DNA of 64,000 nucleotides from Halalkalibacter krulwichiae (GCF_002109385.1 NZ_CP020814.1:1635501-1699500); one strand, 5' to 3'; shown: positions 8,902 to 18,922, numbered from the stretch's first letter. Notes: generated by a model from the sequence alone, not told the origin. Numbers and translations are program-made.

Positions 8902-10025
8902 CACTTGTTTTAGAGGAAGGCAAACAAGTTAGCCTCGAACAGAATGCAACGTATGCAATCGTGGCCATCACCAAACATGGTGTTGAGTTAGCTCGTTTTT
9001 TACATAACAACTTTTCACAAACAGACTTATTTTATATGAGTAAATTTGAGAGAGGAGATGAACAAAGAAGGAACATTCAATTATTTGAAGGCAATGTTCG
9101 TCTCTTGTTGCCCGCTCTATTCCAAACATATAAAGGAATTATCATGATTGTTTCTTTAGGAGCTGTTGTTCGGATGATTGCTCCACTGTTAAAAGATAAA
9201 AAAACAGATCCAGCGGTTGTCGTAATTGATGATAAAGGTCAACATGTGATAAGCGTATTATCAGGCCATTTAGGCGGTGCAAATGAGTTGACAAGGGAAG
9301 TTGCTAACCTCCTTGAAGCAACACCAGTTATTACGACGGCGTCGGATGTTCAAAAAACGATTGCAGTCGATTTATTTGGAAGTCGCTTCGGTTGGACATG
9401 GGAATCTGCAGAGAAACTAACCCCTGTAAGTGCATCTGTTGTGAATGAAGAACAGGTTGCCATCATACAAGAGTCAGGTGAAAGAGACTGGTGGCAATAC
9501 GATCATCCCCTCCCTGATACGATTAAAATATACCCAACGATTGAAGCAGCTCTCGAGGCTAAGCCTAACGCAGCACTTGTTGTCACTCATCGTAAGTTAA
9601 AAGAAGAGGAACAATCGATTTTGAACAATGGAGTGCTTTACCGACCAAAAGTTATTGTACTTGGGATCGGCTGTAACAGAGGAACCTCAGTATTAGAGAT
9701 TGATGAAGTGATTCAAAATACACTTGAGGAATTGCAGTTTTCCTTAAAGAGCGTAAAGGCCATTTGCTCAATCGATTTGAAAAAAGATGAAAAAGGGCTG
9801 CTATCCATTGCAGACAAATACAATTGGGAGTTCATTTGTTATTCGGCTGAACAGTTAAATCAAATGTCCATTGAGGAGCCATCCGAGACCGTCTTTACAT
9901 TCACGGGAGCTTATGGAGTTAGTGAACCTGCAGCTAAACTGTATAGTCGGTCAGATACGCTAGAGCTTGTTAAGAAAAAATCAGGAAACGTAACGATATC
10001 CGTTGCTGTAATTCCTTATTCATAG
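8898..10025 (+). CDS. cbiG: Cobalt-precorrin-5A hydrolase
   Basis: Opens the delta-lactone of cobalt-precorrin-5A, releasing acetaldehyde; a step specific to the cobalt-early route. It has an N-terminal domain (AIVAITKHGVELA), a central SLGAVVRMIAPLLKDKKTDP and SGHLGGANELTREVA, and a C-terminal VLGIGCNRGTS domain. The 375 residues are normal for full-length CbiG. It overlaps cbiF by four bases. Confidence 0.95.
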   Translation: MTLVLEEGKQVSLEQNATYAIVAITKHGVELARFLHNNFSQTDLFYMSKFERGDEQRRNIQLFEGNVRLLLPALFQTYKGIIMIVSLGAVVRMIAPLLKDKKTDPAVVVIDDKGQHVISVLSGHLGGANELTREVANLLEATPVITTASDVQKTIAVDLFGSRFGWTWESAEKLTPVSASVVNEEQVAIIQESGERDWWQYDHPLPDTIKIYPTIEAALEAKPNAALVVTHRKLKEEEQSILNNGVLYRPKVIVLGIGCNRGTSVLEIDEVIQNTLEELQFSLKSVKAICSIDLKKDEKGLLSIADKYNWEFICYSAEQLNQMSIEEPSETVFTFTGAYGVSEPAAKLYSRSDTLELVKKKSGNVTISVAVIPYS

Positions 10026-10037
10026 GAGGCGGTACAT

Positions 10038-11417
10038 ATGACTGAGCGAAGAATCGTCATTGCTGGTACGGGAAGTGGTGTAGGAAAAACGACTCTGACG
10101 ATTGGGTTAATGTCGTCCCTGCAAAAAAGAGGGCTATCTGTACAAGGATTCAAATGTGGACCAGATTATATTGACCCGAGTTATCATACAGCCGTAACGG
10201 GGCGTATTTCTAGAAATTTAGATAGTTGGATGCTTAAAAAAGAAACAGTATTAGATATTTTCAAGCGCGGCAGCCAAGATGCAGAGATATCTATTATTGA
10301 AGGGGTCATGGGTTTTTTTGATGGAAAGAACCCTAAAAACAATGAAGGTAGTACGGCGGATATAAGCATGATTACGGAAAGTCCCGTTATTCTAGTTGTA
10401 AACTGCGCTAGTATGGCAAGAAGTGCAGCCGCTATTGTAAAAGGATTTCAACTGTTAGCCGAAGGACCAAACATTGTTGGTGTGATTGCTAACAATGTTG
10501 GAAGCGAGGGCCATTTTACGATTGTTAAAACAGCAATTGAACAGGAGTGTAACGTTCCTGTAATTGGATATTTAAAGCGACAGCTCGATATTGAAATACC
10601 TGAAAGGCATTTAGGATTAATTCCATCAATTGAAAGAGGAGAACTCGATTCATTTTTTGATCAATTAGGAGATCTTGTAAGTCAGACGATTGATCTTGAT
10701 CAGCTTCTAGAATTATCGGTTGCAAAACCACTGTCCGGTGGTCAGATAGGAAGTTCATTATTTGAGAAAAAGAAAGAGGCGTTCGTTCGAATTGCGGTTG
10801 CAAAGGATGCAGCTTTTAATTTTTATTACCCAGAGAACTTGGAACTTTTACAGTCATATGGAGCTGAGATTGTTTATTTTTCACCATTAGCAAATGAGCC
10901 TCTACCTGAAGCCTGTGATGGATTATATCTTGGAGGTGGATTTCCTGAAGAATATGCCCAACAACTTTCACAAAATAGCGTCGTTAAAGAGTCCATTAGA
11001 ACTGCCATTGAAAACGGTTTGCCGACGCTTGCAGAATGTGGAGGATTTATGTATTTAACTGAATCTATTGAAACAACTGATCAGTCAAAGTTTCCGATGG
11101 TTGGGTTAATTCCTGGAACCGTTAAAATGCAGAGAAATCTTGCTGCCCTAGGTTATCGTGAAATCAACGGTCAAATTGGTAACTTTCTTATTAGTGAGAT
11201 TGAGAAAGCAAGAGGTCATGAATTTCATTATTCCACTTTTCAATGTGGCCAAGAAGTTCCGTATGCATACGAAACAAAGGGCATGCGTGGAACTAAGCAG
11301 GAAGGTTATATGAGGAACAATCTTATAGCTGGGTATACGCATTTCCATTTTGCCTCATGTGTAAAAATGGTCGAAAATTGGATTGATAAGTGTAGTCAAG
11401 GGAAAGTAAGTTTGTAA
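10038..11417 (+). CDS. cbiA: Cobyrinate a,c-diamide synthase
   Basis: Glutamine- and ATP-dependent amidation of the a and c side chains. An N-terminal P-loop domain (IAGTGSGVGKTTLTIGL, GPDYIDPSYH) is joined to a C-terminal class I glutamine amidotransferase domain with its nucleophile in LAECGGFMYL and the closing histidine in GYTHFHFAS. It starts after AGGAGGCGG with ideal spacing. The 459-residue length is as expected. Confidence 0.96.
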   Translation: MTERRIVIAGTGSGVGKTTLTIGLMSSLQKRGLSVQGFKCGPDYIDPSYHTAVTGRISRNLDSWMLKKETVLDIFKRGSQDAEISIIEGVMGFFDGKNPKNNEGSTADISMITESPVILVVNCASMARSAAAIVKGFQLLAEGPNIVGVIANNVGSEGHFTIVKTAIEQECNVPVIGYLKRQLDIEIPERHLGLIPSIERGELDSFFDQLGDLVSQTIDLDQLLELSVAKPLSGGQIGSSLFEKKKEAFVRIAVAKDAAFNFYYPENLELLQSYGAEIVYFSPLANEPLPEACDGLYLGGGFPEEYAQQLSQNSVVKESIRTAIENGLPTLAECGGFMYLTESIETTDQSKFPMVGLIPGTVKMQRNLAALGYREINGQIGNFLISEIEKARGHEFHYSTFQCGQEVPYAYETKGMRGTKQEGYMRNNLIAGYTHFHFASCVKMVENWIDKCSQGKVSL

Positions 11418-11470
11418 TTTGCGTGAATTTCGTCGGCGGGTATTTCTAAGAAAACGGAGAGATTGAAAGT

Positions 11471-12268
11471 ATGACAAAAGGAAAAGGAAAGGTTTTTCTT
11501 GTCGGTGCAGGGCCCGGAGACCCGAAGTTAATTACAGTTTATGGTCTTGAATGTATTCAAAAAGCTGATGTCATTGCCTATGATCGCTTAGTAAATAAAG
11601 ATCTGCTTAGCTATGCAAAAAAAGAGGCAGAACTTGTTTACTGTGGGAAAGCTCCAGGGAATCACATATTTATTCAAGAAGAGATTAATCATTTACTTGT
11701 GACAAAGGCTCGTCAAGGTAAAATCGTTACGAGATTAAAAGGTGGAGACCCATTTGTGTTTGCTAGAGGAGGTGAGGAAGCAGAGGTGTTATCAAAGGCA
11801 CAGATTTCATATGAAATTGTTCCAGGTATCACCTCTGGAATTGCAGCTCCTGCCTATGCAGGAATTCCAGTCACGCATAGAGGCTTTGGTAGATCCTTTA
11901 CGATGATCGCGGGTACTGGACGTGAGGATGACGGAATAGATGAAGTGAATTGGGAAGCAATTGCAAATGGAAGTGATACGATTGCTTTTTACATGGGTAC
12001 CCGTAATTTAACTTATATCTGTCAGCAACTGATCTTACATGGGAAAGACTCTAGCACTCTAGTAGCCGTTATTCAAGAAGGGACAACCATTCATCAGAAA
12101 ACAGTCATGGGTACATTAGAGACAATTGAAAAAAATGTAGCAGAAGCAAAGATTAAACATCCGGCCATGATTGTTGTCGGCAATATTGTGCAGTTAAGAG
12201 AAAAGTTACATTGGTTTAAAGAAAAAGGAGAGAATGCAGATGAGTGTCATAGAGTTCCTACATTCTAG
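11471..12268 (+). CDS. cobA: Uroporphyrinogen-III C-methyltransferase
   Basis: Methylates C2 and C7 of uroporphyrinogen III to precorrin-2, the branch point toward B12 and siroheme. It contains VFLVGAGPGDPKLITVYG, the YDRLV segment, RLKGGDPFVFARGGEE and the PGITSGIAAPAYAGIPVTHR block, all diagnostic of SUMT. No precorrin-2 dehydrogenase is nearby, so that step must be encoded elsewhere. The 53-base gap from cbiA shows no terminator. Its end overlaps the next gene. Confidence 0.95.
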   Translation: MTKGKGKVFLVGAGPGDPKLITVYGLECIQKADVIAYDRLVNKDLLSYAKKEAELVYCGKAPGNHIFIQEEINHLLVTKARQGKIVTRLKGGDPFVFARGGEEAEVLSKAQISYEIVPGITSGIAAPAYAGIPVTHRGFGRSFTMIAGTGREDDGIDEVNWEAIANGSDTIAFYMGTRNLTYICQQLILHGKDSSTLVAVIQEGTTIHQKTVMGTLETIEKNVAEAKIKHPAMIVVGNIVQLREKLHWFKEKGENADECHRVPTF

Positions 12269-12806
12269 AAGAGCTATTCGAAACTATCAACCTCGTGAAG
12301 TAGAAAAAGAGAAAATTGAACAGTTACTAAAAGTAGCTACTCTTGCTCCAAATGATCGATTACGAGAACCGTGGAGTTTTTATGTGATACAAGGAGAAGC
12401 AAAGAAAAGATACGAACAAGTAGCTCTTGACTATTTACAGGAGCGCTTTCCTACGAAACCGAAACTCATTGAGAGTTCAATAGAAGTCGTGAAAAATACA
12501 CCGGTTATTATTATGGTAACAGCTGATATTGCCTCAAACAAAGCAGATACAAAAGATAATGAATATGCAGTTTGTTGTGCGATTCATTCAATGTGGTTAG
12601 CTGCATGTGAGTTAGAGCTAGGATTTGTTTGGAGAACAAGAGGGGTCGGACTTGTACATGATCAGCGTTCTTATCAATTTATCGGTTCTCCTGAAGGAAA
12701 AAAGATGGTGGGGACGATCTTTTTAGGTTATCCAGACCAATCGGAAACTGAAGTTGGTATGTTGAAAAAACGGACTTCTTATGAAGAAAAAACGGTTTGG
12801 CTTTAA
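12240..12806 (+). CDS. Nitroreductase-family flavoprotein in the B12 operon
   Basis: A 188-residue FMN-dependent nitroreductase-fold protein (HSRRAIRNYQP near the N-terminus, TLAPNDRLREPWSFYV, and HSMWLAACELELGFVW). It is related to BluB but lacks BluB's SVGFMQPWNF motif, so it probably does another flavin reaction. P. megaterium has a nitroreductase-type gene named cbiY at this point; whether this one or the next corresponds is unclear. AAAGGAG at 12224-12230 fits ATG 12240 better than the in-frame ATG at 12234. It overlaps cobA by 29 bases. Confidence 0.85.
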   Translation: MSVIEFLHSRRAIRNYQPREVEKEKIEQLLKVATLAPNDRLREPWSFYVIQGEAKKRYEQVALDYLQERFPTKPKLIESSIEVVKNTPVIIMVTADIASNKADTKDNEYAVCCAIHSMWLAACELELGFVWRTRGVGLVHDQRSYQFIGSPEGKKMVGTIFLGYPDQSETEVGMLKKRTSYEEKTVWL

Positions 12807-12882
12807 GTATGTTCGAAGAGTTGAAATGTAATGTAAGATCTACTAAAAAGTGACTTTGCTAGATGTTTTTTGGAGGAATACG

Positions 12883-13530
12883 ATGTTTACAGAAGAAGAA
12901 AAAGATGCTTTTTACAAAGTGTTGTATAGAAGGCGAGATATTAGAACGTTTCTAACAGATCCGATTCCTGAGCAAGCGCTTCATAACATACTACTAGCAG
13001 CCCACCATGCGCCATCTGTTGGTTTTATGCAACCTTGGAATTTTATTGTTATAGATTCCAAGGAGGTTAAGGAACGTTTAGCTTGGGCTGCTGATAAGGA
13101 AAGAAGAGCTCTTGCGATTCACTATGAGAATGAGACGGAAAAAAAACAGCACTTTTTACAATTGAAAATTGAAGGAATAAAAGAAGCACCATACACGATC
13201 TGCGTGACTTGTGATCCGACACGAGGTGGTTCTCATGTATTAGGAAGAAACTCAATCCCAGAAACGGATGCCCTATCCACTGCATGTGCAATTCAGAATA
13301 TGTGGTTGGCGGCATGCGCCGAAGGTCTAGCGCTTGGGTGGGTTAGTTTTTATAAAAAGCAAGATATTCGTGACATCTTGGAGATTCCTCCTCATGTCGA
13401 ACCAATCGCTCTACTGAGCATTGGTTACACGAAAGACTATCCAGATAAACCCATTTTAGAAACAGTTAATTGGGAGAAGCGAAGAAATGTAGAGGACCTC
13501 TTGTATAGAAATGGATGGGGTAATAGATAG
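12883..13530 (+). CDS. bluB: 5,6-dimethylbenzimidazole synthase BluB
   Basis: Breaks down reduced FMN with O2 to make the lower ligand of B12. It matches BluB throughout: RRRDIRTFL, HHAPSVGFMQPWNF, LKIEGIKEAPYTICVTCD, TRGG and NMWLAACAEGLALGWVS. The product has 215 residues. ATG 12883 is chosen because GGAGG (12872-12876) lies 6 bases upstream; the longer GTG start at 12850 has no ribosome site. The reaction needs oxygen, although the surrounding corrin genes belong to the oxygen-independent route. Confidence 0.93.
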   Translation: MFTEEEKDAFYKVLYRRRDIRTFLTDPIPEQALHNILLAAHHAPSVGFMQPWNFIVIDSKEVKERLAWAADKERRALAIHYENETEKKQHFLQLKIEGIKEAPYTICVTCDPTRGGSHVLGRNSIPETDALSTACAIQNMWLAACAEGLALGWVSFYKKQDIRDILEIPPHVEPIALLSIGYTKDYPDKPILETVNWEKRRNVEDLLYRNGWGNR

Positions 13531-13554
13531 AGGAAAATAAATTGGGGGTTTCGG

Positions 13555-15080
13555 ATGAACAGAAATTACTTACTATTAGGATTGCTTTTGATTTCTTTTA
13601 TAATGACGGCTTGTGGAGTGTCTGATGCTTCACACCATGAAGAAGAAAAAGTAACGTTGGAGGTAGCATTCCCTTGGAGTCCACCGGGGCTTGATCCTCA
13701 TCAGTCAGGGAGGAATAGTTGGGATGTCATGCGTTCAGGTGCAGGAGAGACGTTAATCAAATTAGACGAAACGTTACAACCAGCAGCTTGGCTGGCAAAA
13801 AGCTGGGAACAAGAGGATGAGAATAGTTGGATCTTTACACTCCAAGAAAATGTTTTGTTTCATAATGGCACGAAGCTTAATGCAGAAGGTGTAAAAGATT
13901 CAATTGAAAGGTCGATCGAGATTAATCCACGTGCAAATGATTTATTGTTAATTGAAACAATTGAAGTGCTAGATGAATTTGAATTGAAAATAAAAACAGT
14001 TCAAAGTAATTCAGCGCTAATCTCTCATTTAGCTGATCCTTCCTTTATTATTGTTGATACTACGACTATTGAAGACAAGGAAGCGTATCCTGCTCTTACG
14101 GGAGCATTTTCATTTAAAGAATTTATTAAAGATGAGTCGTTAACAGTAGAACGTTTTGATGACTATTGGGGGGACGTGCTTTACTATCTGAAGTAACATT
14201 TAACTTTATATCTGATGGGAATACAAGATTAATGTCTCTTCAATCAGGTGATGTAGATATCGCAATTGATATCCCAGTAGATGGAATTTCGTTAATTGAG
14301 CAACATTCACAGTTAGAAATAGTGACAGCTCCTTCATTAAGAACTCATCTTGTCCTTTTTAATATGAGTTCTACTCTCTTTGAGAAAGAAGAATACAGAA
14401 AAATGATTGACCAAGCTATTCCTCGGGCAGACATGGTCGAAACAATCATGAATGGCTATGGCACAGTAGCTAATAGTGCTTTTTCAGACGTACTGCCTTT
14501 TGGAAAGTTAGAAGATCCACATTCTATAGATTCAATTGAAATGATTATGACCCAGAACGGTTGGGAGAGAAGTGAACAAGGTATTTGGGTAAACGATGAC
14601 CAGGTTTTTGAAGCAACGATGTTAACATTCCCACAAAGACCAGAGCTTTCAGTGATGGCTGAAATCATTCAAGCGGAATTAGCACAAGAAGGAATCAAAG
14701 TAAATATTCGTCAAGTTGAGAGTATTGATGATGCACTAGCGCAAGATGATTGGGACCTCTCCATGTACAGTATGCTAACAGCTCACACGGGAGATCCACA
14801 GTATTTCTTGAATATTTTCTACCGCGAGGATAGCTCTTCAAATGTTAGCAACTATAAATCGAAATCACTCGAAAATGTGATCGATCAATTAAATAAAACA
14901 ACAGATCAAGATAAACGAATTGAATTAGCATTAGAGGCACAAACAATCGTACAAGATGATGTTCCTCAATCATTTGTTGTTCATCCTGAAACGATTTTTG
15001 GAGTGAATAAAAAAGTAGACGGGTTTTTAGCCCATCCAATTGAGTATTACTATATTCATCCAGAAATTACGATCAATTAG
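13555..15080 (+). pseudogene. nikA: NikA-like substrate-binding lipoprotein, apparent frameshift
   Basis: Solute-binding protein of a nickel/peptide-type ABC importer. A signal peptide ends in a lipobox (FIMTAC, cysteine near residue 20). SBP_bac_5 segments follow (WSPPGLDPHQSG; ENVLFHNGTKLNAEGVKDSI). The first frame stops at 14196; the second runs from about 14166 to 15080. Adding one G to the six-G run at 14168-14173 restores DYWGGRALLSEVTF and a 508-residue protein. Inside a B12-riboswitch operon it most likely binds cobalt or a cobalt chelate (inference). Nickel is the other candidate. Confidence 0.85.
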
Positions 15081-15093
15081 CTGAGAGGAACGT

Positions 15094-16029
15094 ATGATGA
15101 TTCGTTTTTGCATAGAGCGTTTGCTTCATTTGATTCTAATTGTTTTTTTTCTTTCAACGCTCACATTTATTCTTTTAAGAATATCACCGGGTGATCCAGC
15201 CTTTATCATGTTGACGACTCATGGAATGCCTGCTTCCGAGGAGGTGCTTTTGTCTGTACGTGAAGAACTTGGATTAACCGATTCAATCTGGAGTCAATAC
15301 GGACAATGGATAAAGAGCCTTGTCTCTGGGCAATGGGGAATTTCCTATGCTTCAAAAGAACCTGTTCTAGATGAGCTAGTAAAAAGATTACCAGCAACGC
15401 TCGAATTGGCAGTCGCGGGTTTGGGTGTCATGACCTTTTTTACACTAGTAATCGGAATTAGTACGGCCATTTGGGCCGATGGCTGGATGAATCGGTTTAG
15501 TAAGCTTTTAGCCCTGCTAGGTTCGGCATTACCTAGCTTTTGGCTCGGGTTTCTTTTCATTTACTTCTTTTCGGTTAAATATGGAATCTTTCCAACAACT
15601 GGACGAGGGAGCTGGCACCATCTAGTATTGCCAGCTCTTACAATGGGGATCGGAATGGGTGCAGTGTACGCACGTGTCCTACGAACGAATATGCTTGATT
15701 TAATGAATCATAATTTTGTCAAAGCAGCAAAAGCAAGAGGGTTATCTACATGGCGTATTTTGGTCTTTCACTTATTAAAGCATGCTTTTCTTCCAATCTT
15801 AACGATGCTTGGGACAAGTTTTGCTTTTATGCTAGGCGGAAGTATTATTGTAGAAAGTATTTTCTCATGGCCTGGATTAGGAAGATATGTCATTCAAGCG
15901 ATCTTACAGCGAGATTATCCTGTCATTCAAGGCTATGTTATTTTCGCTTCTCTTTTATTTATCACAATTCATTTTCTCGTTGATCTCATTTATGGGTGGT
16001 TAGATCCGCGATTAAGAATAACGGACTGA
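15094..16029 (+). CDS. nikB: NikB-like ABC transporter permease
   Basis: Integral membrane permease of the metal/peptide importer, 311 residues. It has the long N-terminal helix (FCIERLLHLILIVFF), five further hydrophobic segments, and the EAA-type cytoplasmic loop (ARVLRTNMLDLMNHNFVKAAKARGLS) that contacts the ATPase. It follows nikA by 13 bases and ends overlapping the nikC leader. Confidence 0.92.
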   Translation: MMIRFCIERLLHLILIVFFLSTLTFILLRISPGDPAFIMLTTHGMPASEEVLLSVREELGLTDSIWSQYGQWIKSLVSGQWGISYASKEPVLDELVKRLPATLELAVAGLGVMTFFTLVIGISTAIWADGWMNRFSKLLALLGSALPSFWLGFLFIYFFSVKYGIFPTTGRGSWHHLVLPALTMGIGMGAVYARVLRTNMLDLMNHNFVKAAKARGLSTWRILVFHLLKHAFLPILTMLGTSFAFMLGGSIIVESIFSWPGLGRYVIQAILQRDYPVIQGYVIFASLLFITIHFLVDLIYGWLDPRLRITD

Positions 16030-16040
16030 TGGAGTTGATC

Positions 16041-16859
16041 ATGTTGAAAATCTTTTCAAAACGTTTTGGTGCTGCTAACCTGATCGGGGCTTTCCTCCTG
16101 TTAGGAACTATTCTTGTGGGTCTTTTGGCGCCATGGTTATCTCCTCATGATCCATTATCCATACATGTAGCAAATAGATTGCATCCACCTACTTGGGAAT
16201 ATCCGTTTGGAACGGATCATTTAGGCCGCTGTATTTTATCAAGGATGATGTATGGCATACGAACAACTGTTACGACAGCTTTTCTCATTATGACATTCAC
16301 TATGATGATTAGTATTCCACTTGGACTCGTAACAGCCTATAATCGAGGTCGTTCCGATCATTTTATTATGCGTTTAGTAGATGGCACTCTTGCATTACCG
16401 GACATTATCATAACAATCGCGATTGTTGGTATATTAGGGCCTGGTTATTTACATATGATTATGGCGATTGTGGTCGTACGTTGGGCAAGCTATGTTCGTT
16501 TTATTCGCAGTCTTGTTATAAAAACAACAAAGGAGGATTTTATTTTAACGGCTCGCATCTCAGGGAATTCACATTATAGGATAATGAAAAATTATATTTT
16601 TCCATTTATTTCTTCGCCCATTCTTATATTTGCAGCGTTAGATATGGGGAGAATTGTCCTGTTAATTTCTGGTCTTTCCTTTTTAGGACTTGGAGCTCAG
16701 CCCCCTACACCTGAGTGGGGAGTAATGTTACATGATGCGACAGCGTATTTTCAAATTGCGCCACATGTGATGATTTTTCCAGGTCTAGCGATCATGCTTT
16801 TTGTATTAGGATGTCAACTAATTAGTGAAAGGAGGAAAACAAGTGATACATGGATCTAG
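16041..16859 (+). CDS. nikC: NikC-like ABC transporter permease
   Basis: Second permease, 272 residues. Its N-terminal helix is followed by HDPLSIHVANRLHPP and the TDHLGRCILSRMMYG motif typical of DppC/NikC, then an EAA loop near VIKTTKEDFILTARISG. ATG 16041 is favoured by GGAG at 16031-16034; an in-frame ATG at 16029 overlaps the nikB stop, and the reading frame extends upstream to 15996. nikD starts before it ends. Confidence 0.9.
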   Translation: MLKIFSKRFGAANLIGAFLLLGTILVGLLAPWLSPHDPLSIHVANRLHPPTWEYPFGTDHLGRCILSRMMYGIRTTVTTAFLIMTFTMMISIPLGLVTAYNRGRSDHFIMRLVDGTLALPDIIITIAIVGILGPGYLHMIMAIVVVRWASYVRFIRSLVIKTTKEDFILTARISGNSHYRIMKNYIFPFISSPILIFAALDMGRIVLLISGLSFLGLGAQPPTPEWGVMLHDATAYFQIAPHVMIFPGLAIMLFVLGCQLISERRKTSDTWI

Positions 16860-17612
16860 TATGAGTACAAGGGTTGACCAAGCAGCTTTATTACAAATCG
16901 AACAACTTGAATTATCATATACTGACTCTAAAAAAAAGGTCCCGATTGTTCAAAATGTGTCGTTTGAAATACATTCAGGTGAAATTGTTGCGCTTGTTGG
17001 TCCAAGTGGTTGCGGAAAAAGCATGACTGCGCAAGCAATTGTTGGTCTACTAGATTCAGGGGTTCAGGTGACAAATGGAGCAATTATTTATAAAAAGGAT
17101 AACGTTTGTACGTATACAAATAAGCAAATGAAATTACTAAGGCGTAATGAAATTGCTTTATTTATTCAGCATTCCTTAAGCGGACTAAACCCTATTCGAA
17201 CCGTTAAAAAGCAAATGGTTGAAACACTTATGAATCAAAAAAGATGGAAGAAGAAAGAAATGGAATTTTATTTACATACTCTTTTACAGCAAGTGGGATT
17301 TTCAGATCCTAAAGCTATTCTTGGCTCTTATCCATTTGAATTAAGCGGGGGAATGCAGCAGCGAGTATTACTAGCGATGATGGTAAGTTTGAAACCGAAA
17401 CTATTAATTGCAGATGAACCGACCACTGCTCTTGATGTGATTAATCGAAATAGAGTTTTAAATTTACTAAAAAAAATCCAACAAGATCATCATTTAACCG
17501 TCTTACTCATTTCCCATGATCAACAAAGTGTCAAACATATTGCCGACCGAGTCATCCAAATGAGTGCAGGGGGATTGTTCGTGAGTCTACTTCAACTATG
17601 CAATGTGTCTAA
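16843..17612 (+). pseudogene. nikD: NikD-like ABC ATPase, apparent frameshift that fuses it to nikE
   Basis: ATPase with Walker A GPSGCGKS, signature LSGGMQQR, Walker B LLIADEPTTALD and switch LLISHD. As sequenced, the frame runs on into the next ATPase, giving an apparent 500-residue double protein. One more G in the five-G run at 17569-17573 lets it end normally at TAA 17610-17612 (256 residues), overlapping the nikE start as expected in such operons. Start GTG 16843 has AAAGGAGG (16828-16835) 7 bases upstream. The fusion is probably artefactual. Confidence 0.8.
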
Positions 17613-18360
17613 GGATTATCCTGTTAAAGGCAGAAAGAGGAGTCTATTGCGTGAGCCTGTATGTAAAGCTTTGAAACAAGTTAATTTAACAGTAGAAAAA
17701 GGCGAGTGTGTTGGTCTTGTTGGCGAGAGTGGTAGTGGTAAGAGTACGTTAGCGAAAGTCATAATGAAACTCGAACCTCTATCATCAGGTGAAATTTTTC
17801 TAGAATCACAACCTATAAGTGGCAAACAATGTCAGGATAAAGAATTTTACAAGCGAGTCCAATTAGTATTACAAGATTCCTCAGCGACGTTACATCCTAA
17901 AATGAATGTAAAAGAAAGTTTAATGGAACCGTTAAAGAATTTTTTTCCTAGAGAGAGAGAAAAATGGCTAGACATGTTAATGAAAGTAGTAGAATTAGTA
18001 GCTCTTGATGAACGTCTCCTAACAAGATATCCTTATCAATTAAGCGGTGGACAAAAACAAAGAGTTTGTATTGCAAAAGCATTAGCTGTTCAACCAAAAC
18101 TGATTATTTTTGATGAATCGATAGCTAGTTTAGACTCAGATTCACAAGCGTCCATTATTAAAATGTTTCAATTGATCCAGGAGGAAGAAGAAATATCTTT
18201 CTTATTCATTACCCATGATCTTCAGTCAACGAAACAATTTTGTAACCGGATAGCAGTGATGTATGAAGGAGAGATTGTTGAGCAATTTACTAAATGGGAT
18301 AAAGCACAGGTGAAACATCCATATACACGTTCTTTAATGGAAGCTTTTATAAAGGTTTAG
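17581..18360 (+). CDS. nikE: NikE-like ABC ATPase
   Basis: Second ATPase of the importer, 259 residues from GTG 17581. It has Walker A GESGSGKST, a Q-loop at VLQDSSATLHP, signature LSGGQKQR, Walker B LIIFDESIASLD, and LFITHD. AGGGGGAT seven bases upstream can act as ribosome site. A free GTG start overlapping the repaired nikD end is the usual NikD/NikE arrangement. Paired with NikD it powers NikBC. Confidence 0.85.
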   Translation: MSLLQLCNVSKDYPVKGRKRSLLREPVCKALKQVNLTVEKGECVGLVGESGSGKSTLAKVIMKLEPLSSGEIFLESQPISGKQCQDKEFYKRVQLVLQDSSATLHPKMNVKESLMEPLKNFFPREREKWLDMLMKVVELVALDERLLTRYPYQLSGGQKQRVCIAKALAVQPKLIIFDESIASLDSDSQASIIKMFQLIQEEEEISFLFITHDLQSTKQFCNRIAVMYEGEIVEQFTKWDKAQVKHPYTRSLMEAFIKV

Positions 18361-18370
18361 GGAGGTCACA

Positions 18371-18922
18371 ATGGGCAAAGAGAAGAATACGAAGCGAGGA
18401 CTTATACTCGTTTACACTGGAGATGGAAAAGGCAAAACAACTGCTTCTTTAGGATTAGCGCTTCGAAGTGTAGGCAGAGGCCAGAAGGTTAAAATCTTTC
18501 AATTTATTAAGTCTCCAGAGCGGACGTATGGAGAGCAAATTGCTTTACGGAAGCTAGGAGTAGAAATGGTTCAACTTGGTATCGGATTTACTTGGACGAA
18601 AACACCAGAAGAACATAGGGAAGCTCTGAAAAAAGCTTGGCCTATTGCGAAAGAAGCTGTTATGAGTGGGGAGTATGATGTTGTTATTTTAGATGAATTA
18701 AATAATGCGTTGGCAATTGAGAAGTTTTCAATTGAGGATGTGTTACCATTAGATGAGGTCATTGATTTATTGAAAAATAAACCTTCACATGTTCATCTTG
18801 TTATTACAGGAAGAAATGCTAAAAAAGAAATATTGGATTTAGCCGATCTCGTATCGGTGATTGAACCTGAAAAGCATTATTATAATGAAGGAATTCCGGC
18901 AGTAAAAGGAATCGAATTTTAA
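18371..18922 (+). CDS. btuR: Corrinoid adenosyltransferase (BtuR/CobO type)
   Basis: Transfers the 5'-deoxyadenosyl group from ATP to reduced corrinoid. The 183 residues contain the P-loop YTGDGKGKTTASLGLALR, the Walker B-like YDVVILDELNNAL, and VHLVITGRNAKKEILDLADLVS near the end, all characteristic of the CobA/CobO family. It follows nikE by 10 bases with GGGAGGT as ribosome site. P. megaterium also has btuR at the end of its equivalent operon. Confidence 0.95.
   Translation: MGKEKNTKRGLILVYTGDGKGKTTASLGLALRSVGRGQKVKIFQFIKSPERTYGEQIALRKLGVEMVQLGIGFTWTKTPEEHREALKKAWPIAKEAVMSGEYDVVILDELNNALAIEKFSIEDVLPLDEVIDLLKNKPSHVHLVITGRNAKKEILDLADLVSVIEPEKHYYNEGIPAVKGIEF

Noticed and set aside
16843..18360. 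A single 500-residue protein with two ABC ATPase domains
   Set aside because: One missing G at 17569-17573 explains the fusion. The repaired nikD ends at 17612 and nikE has its own GTG start and ribosome site, and seven other genes show the same kind of defect.
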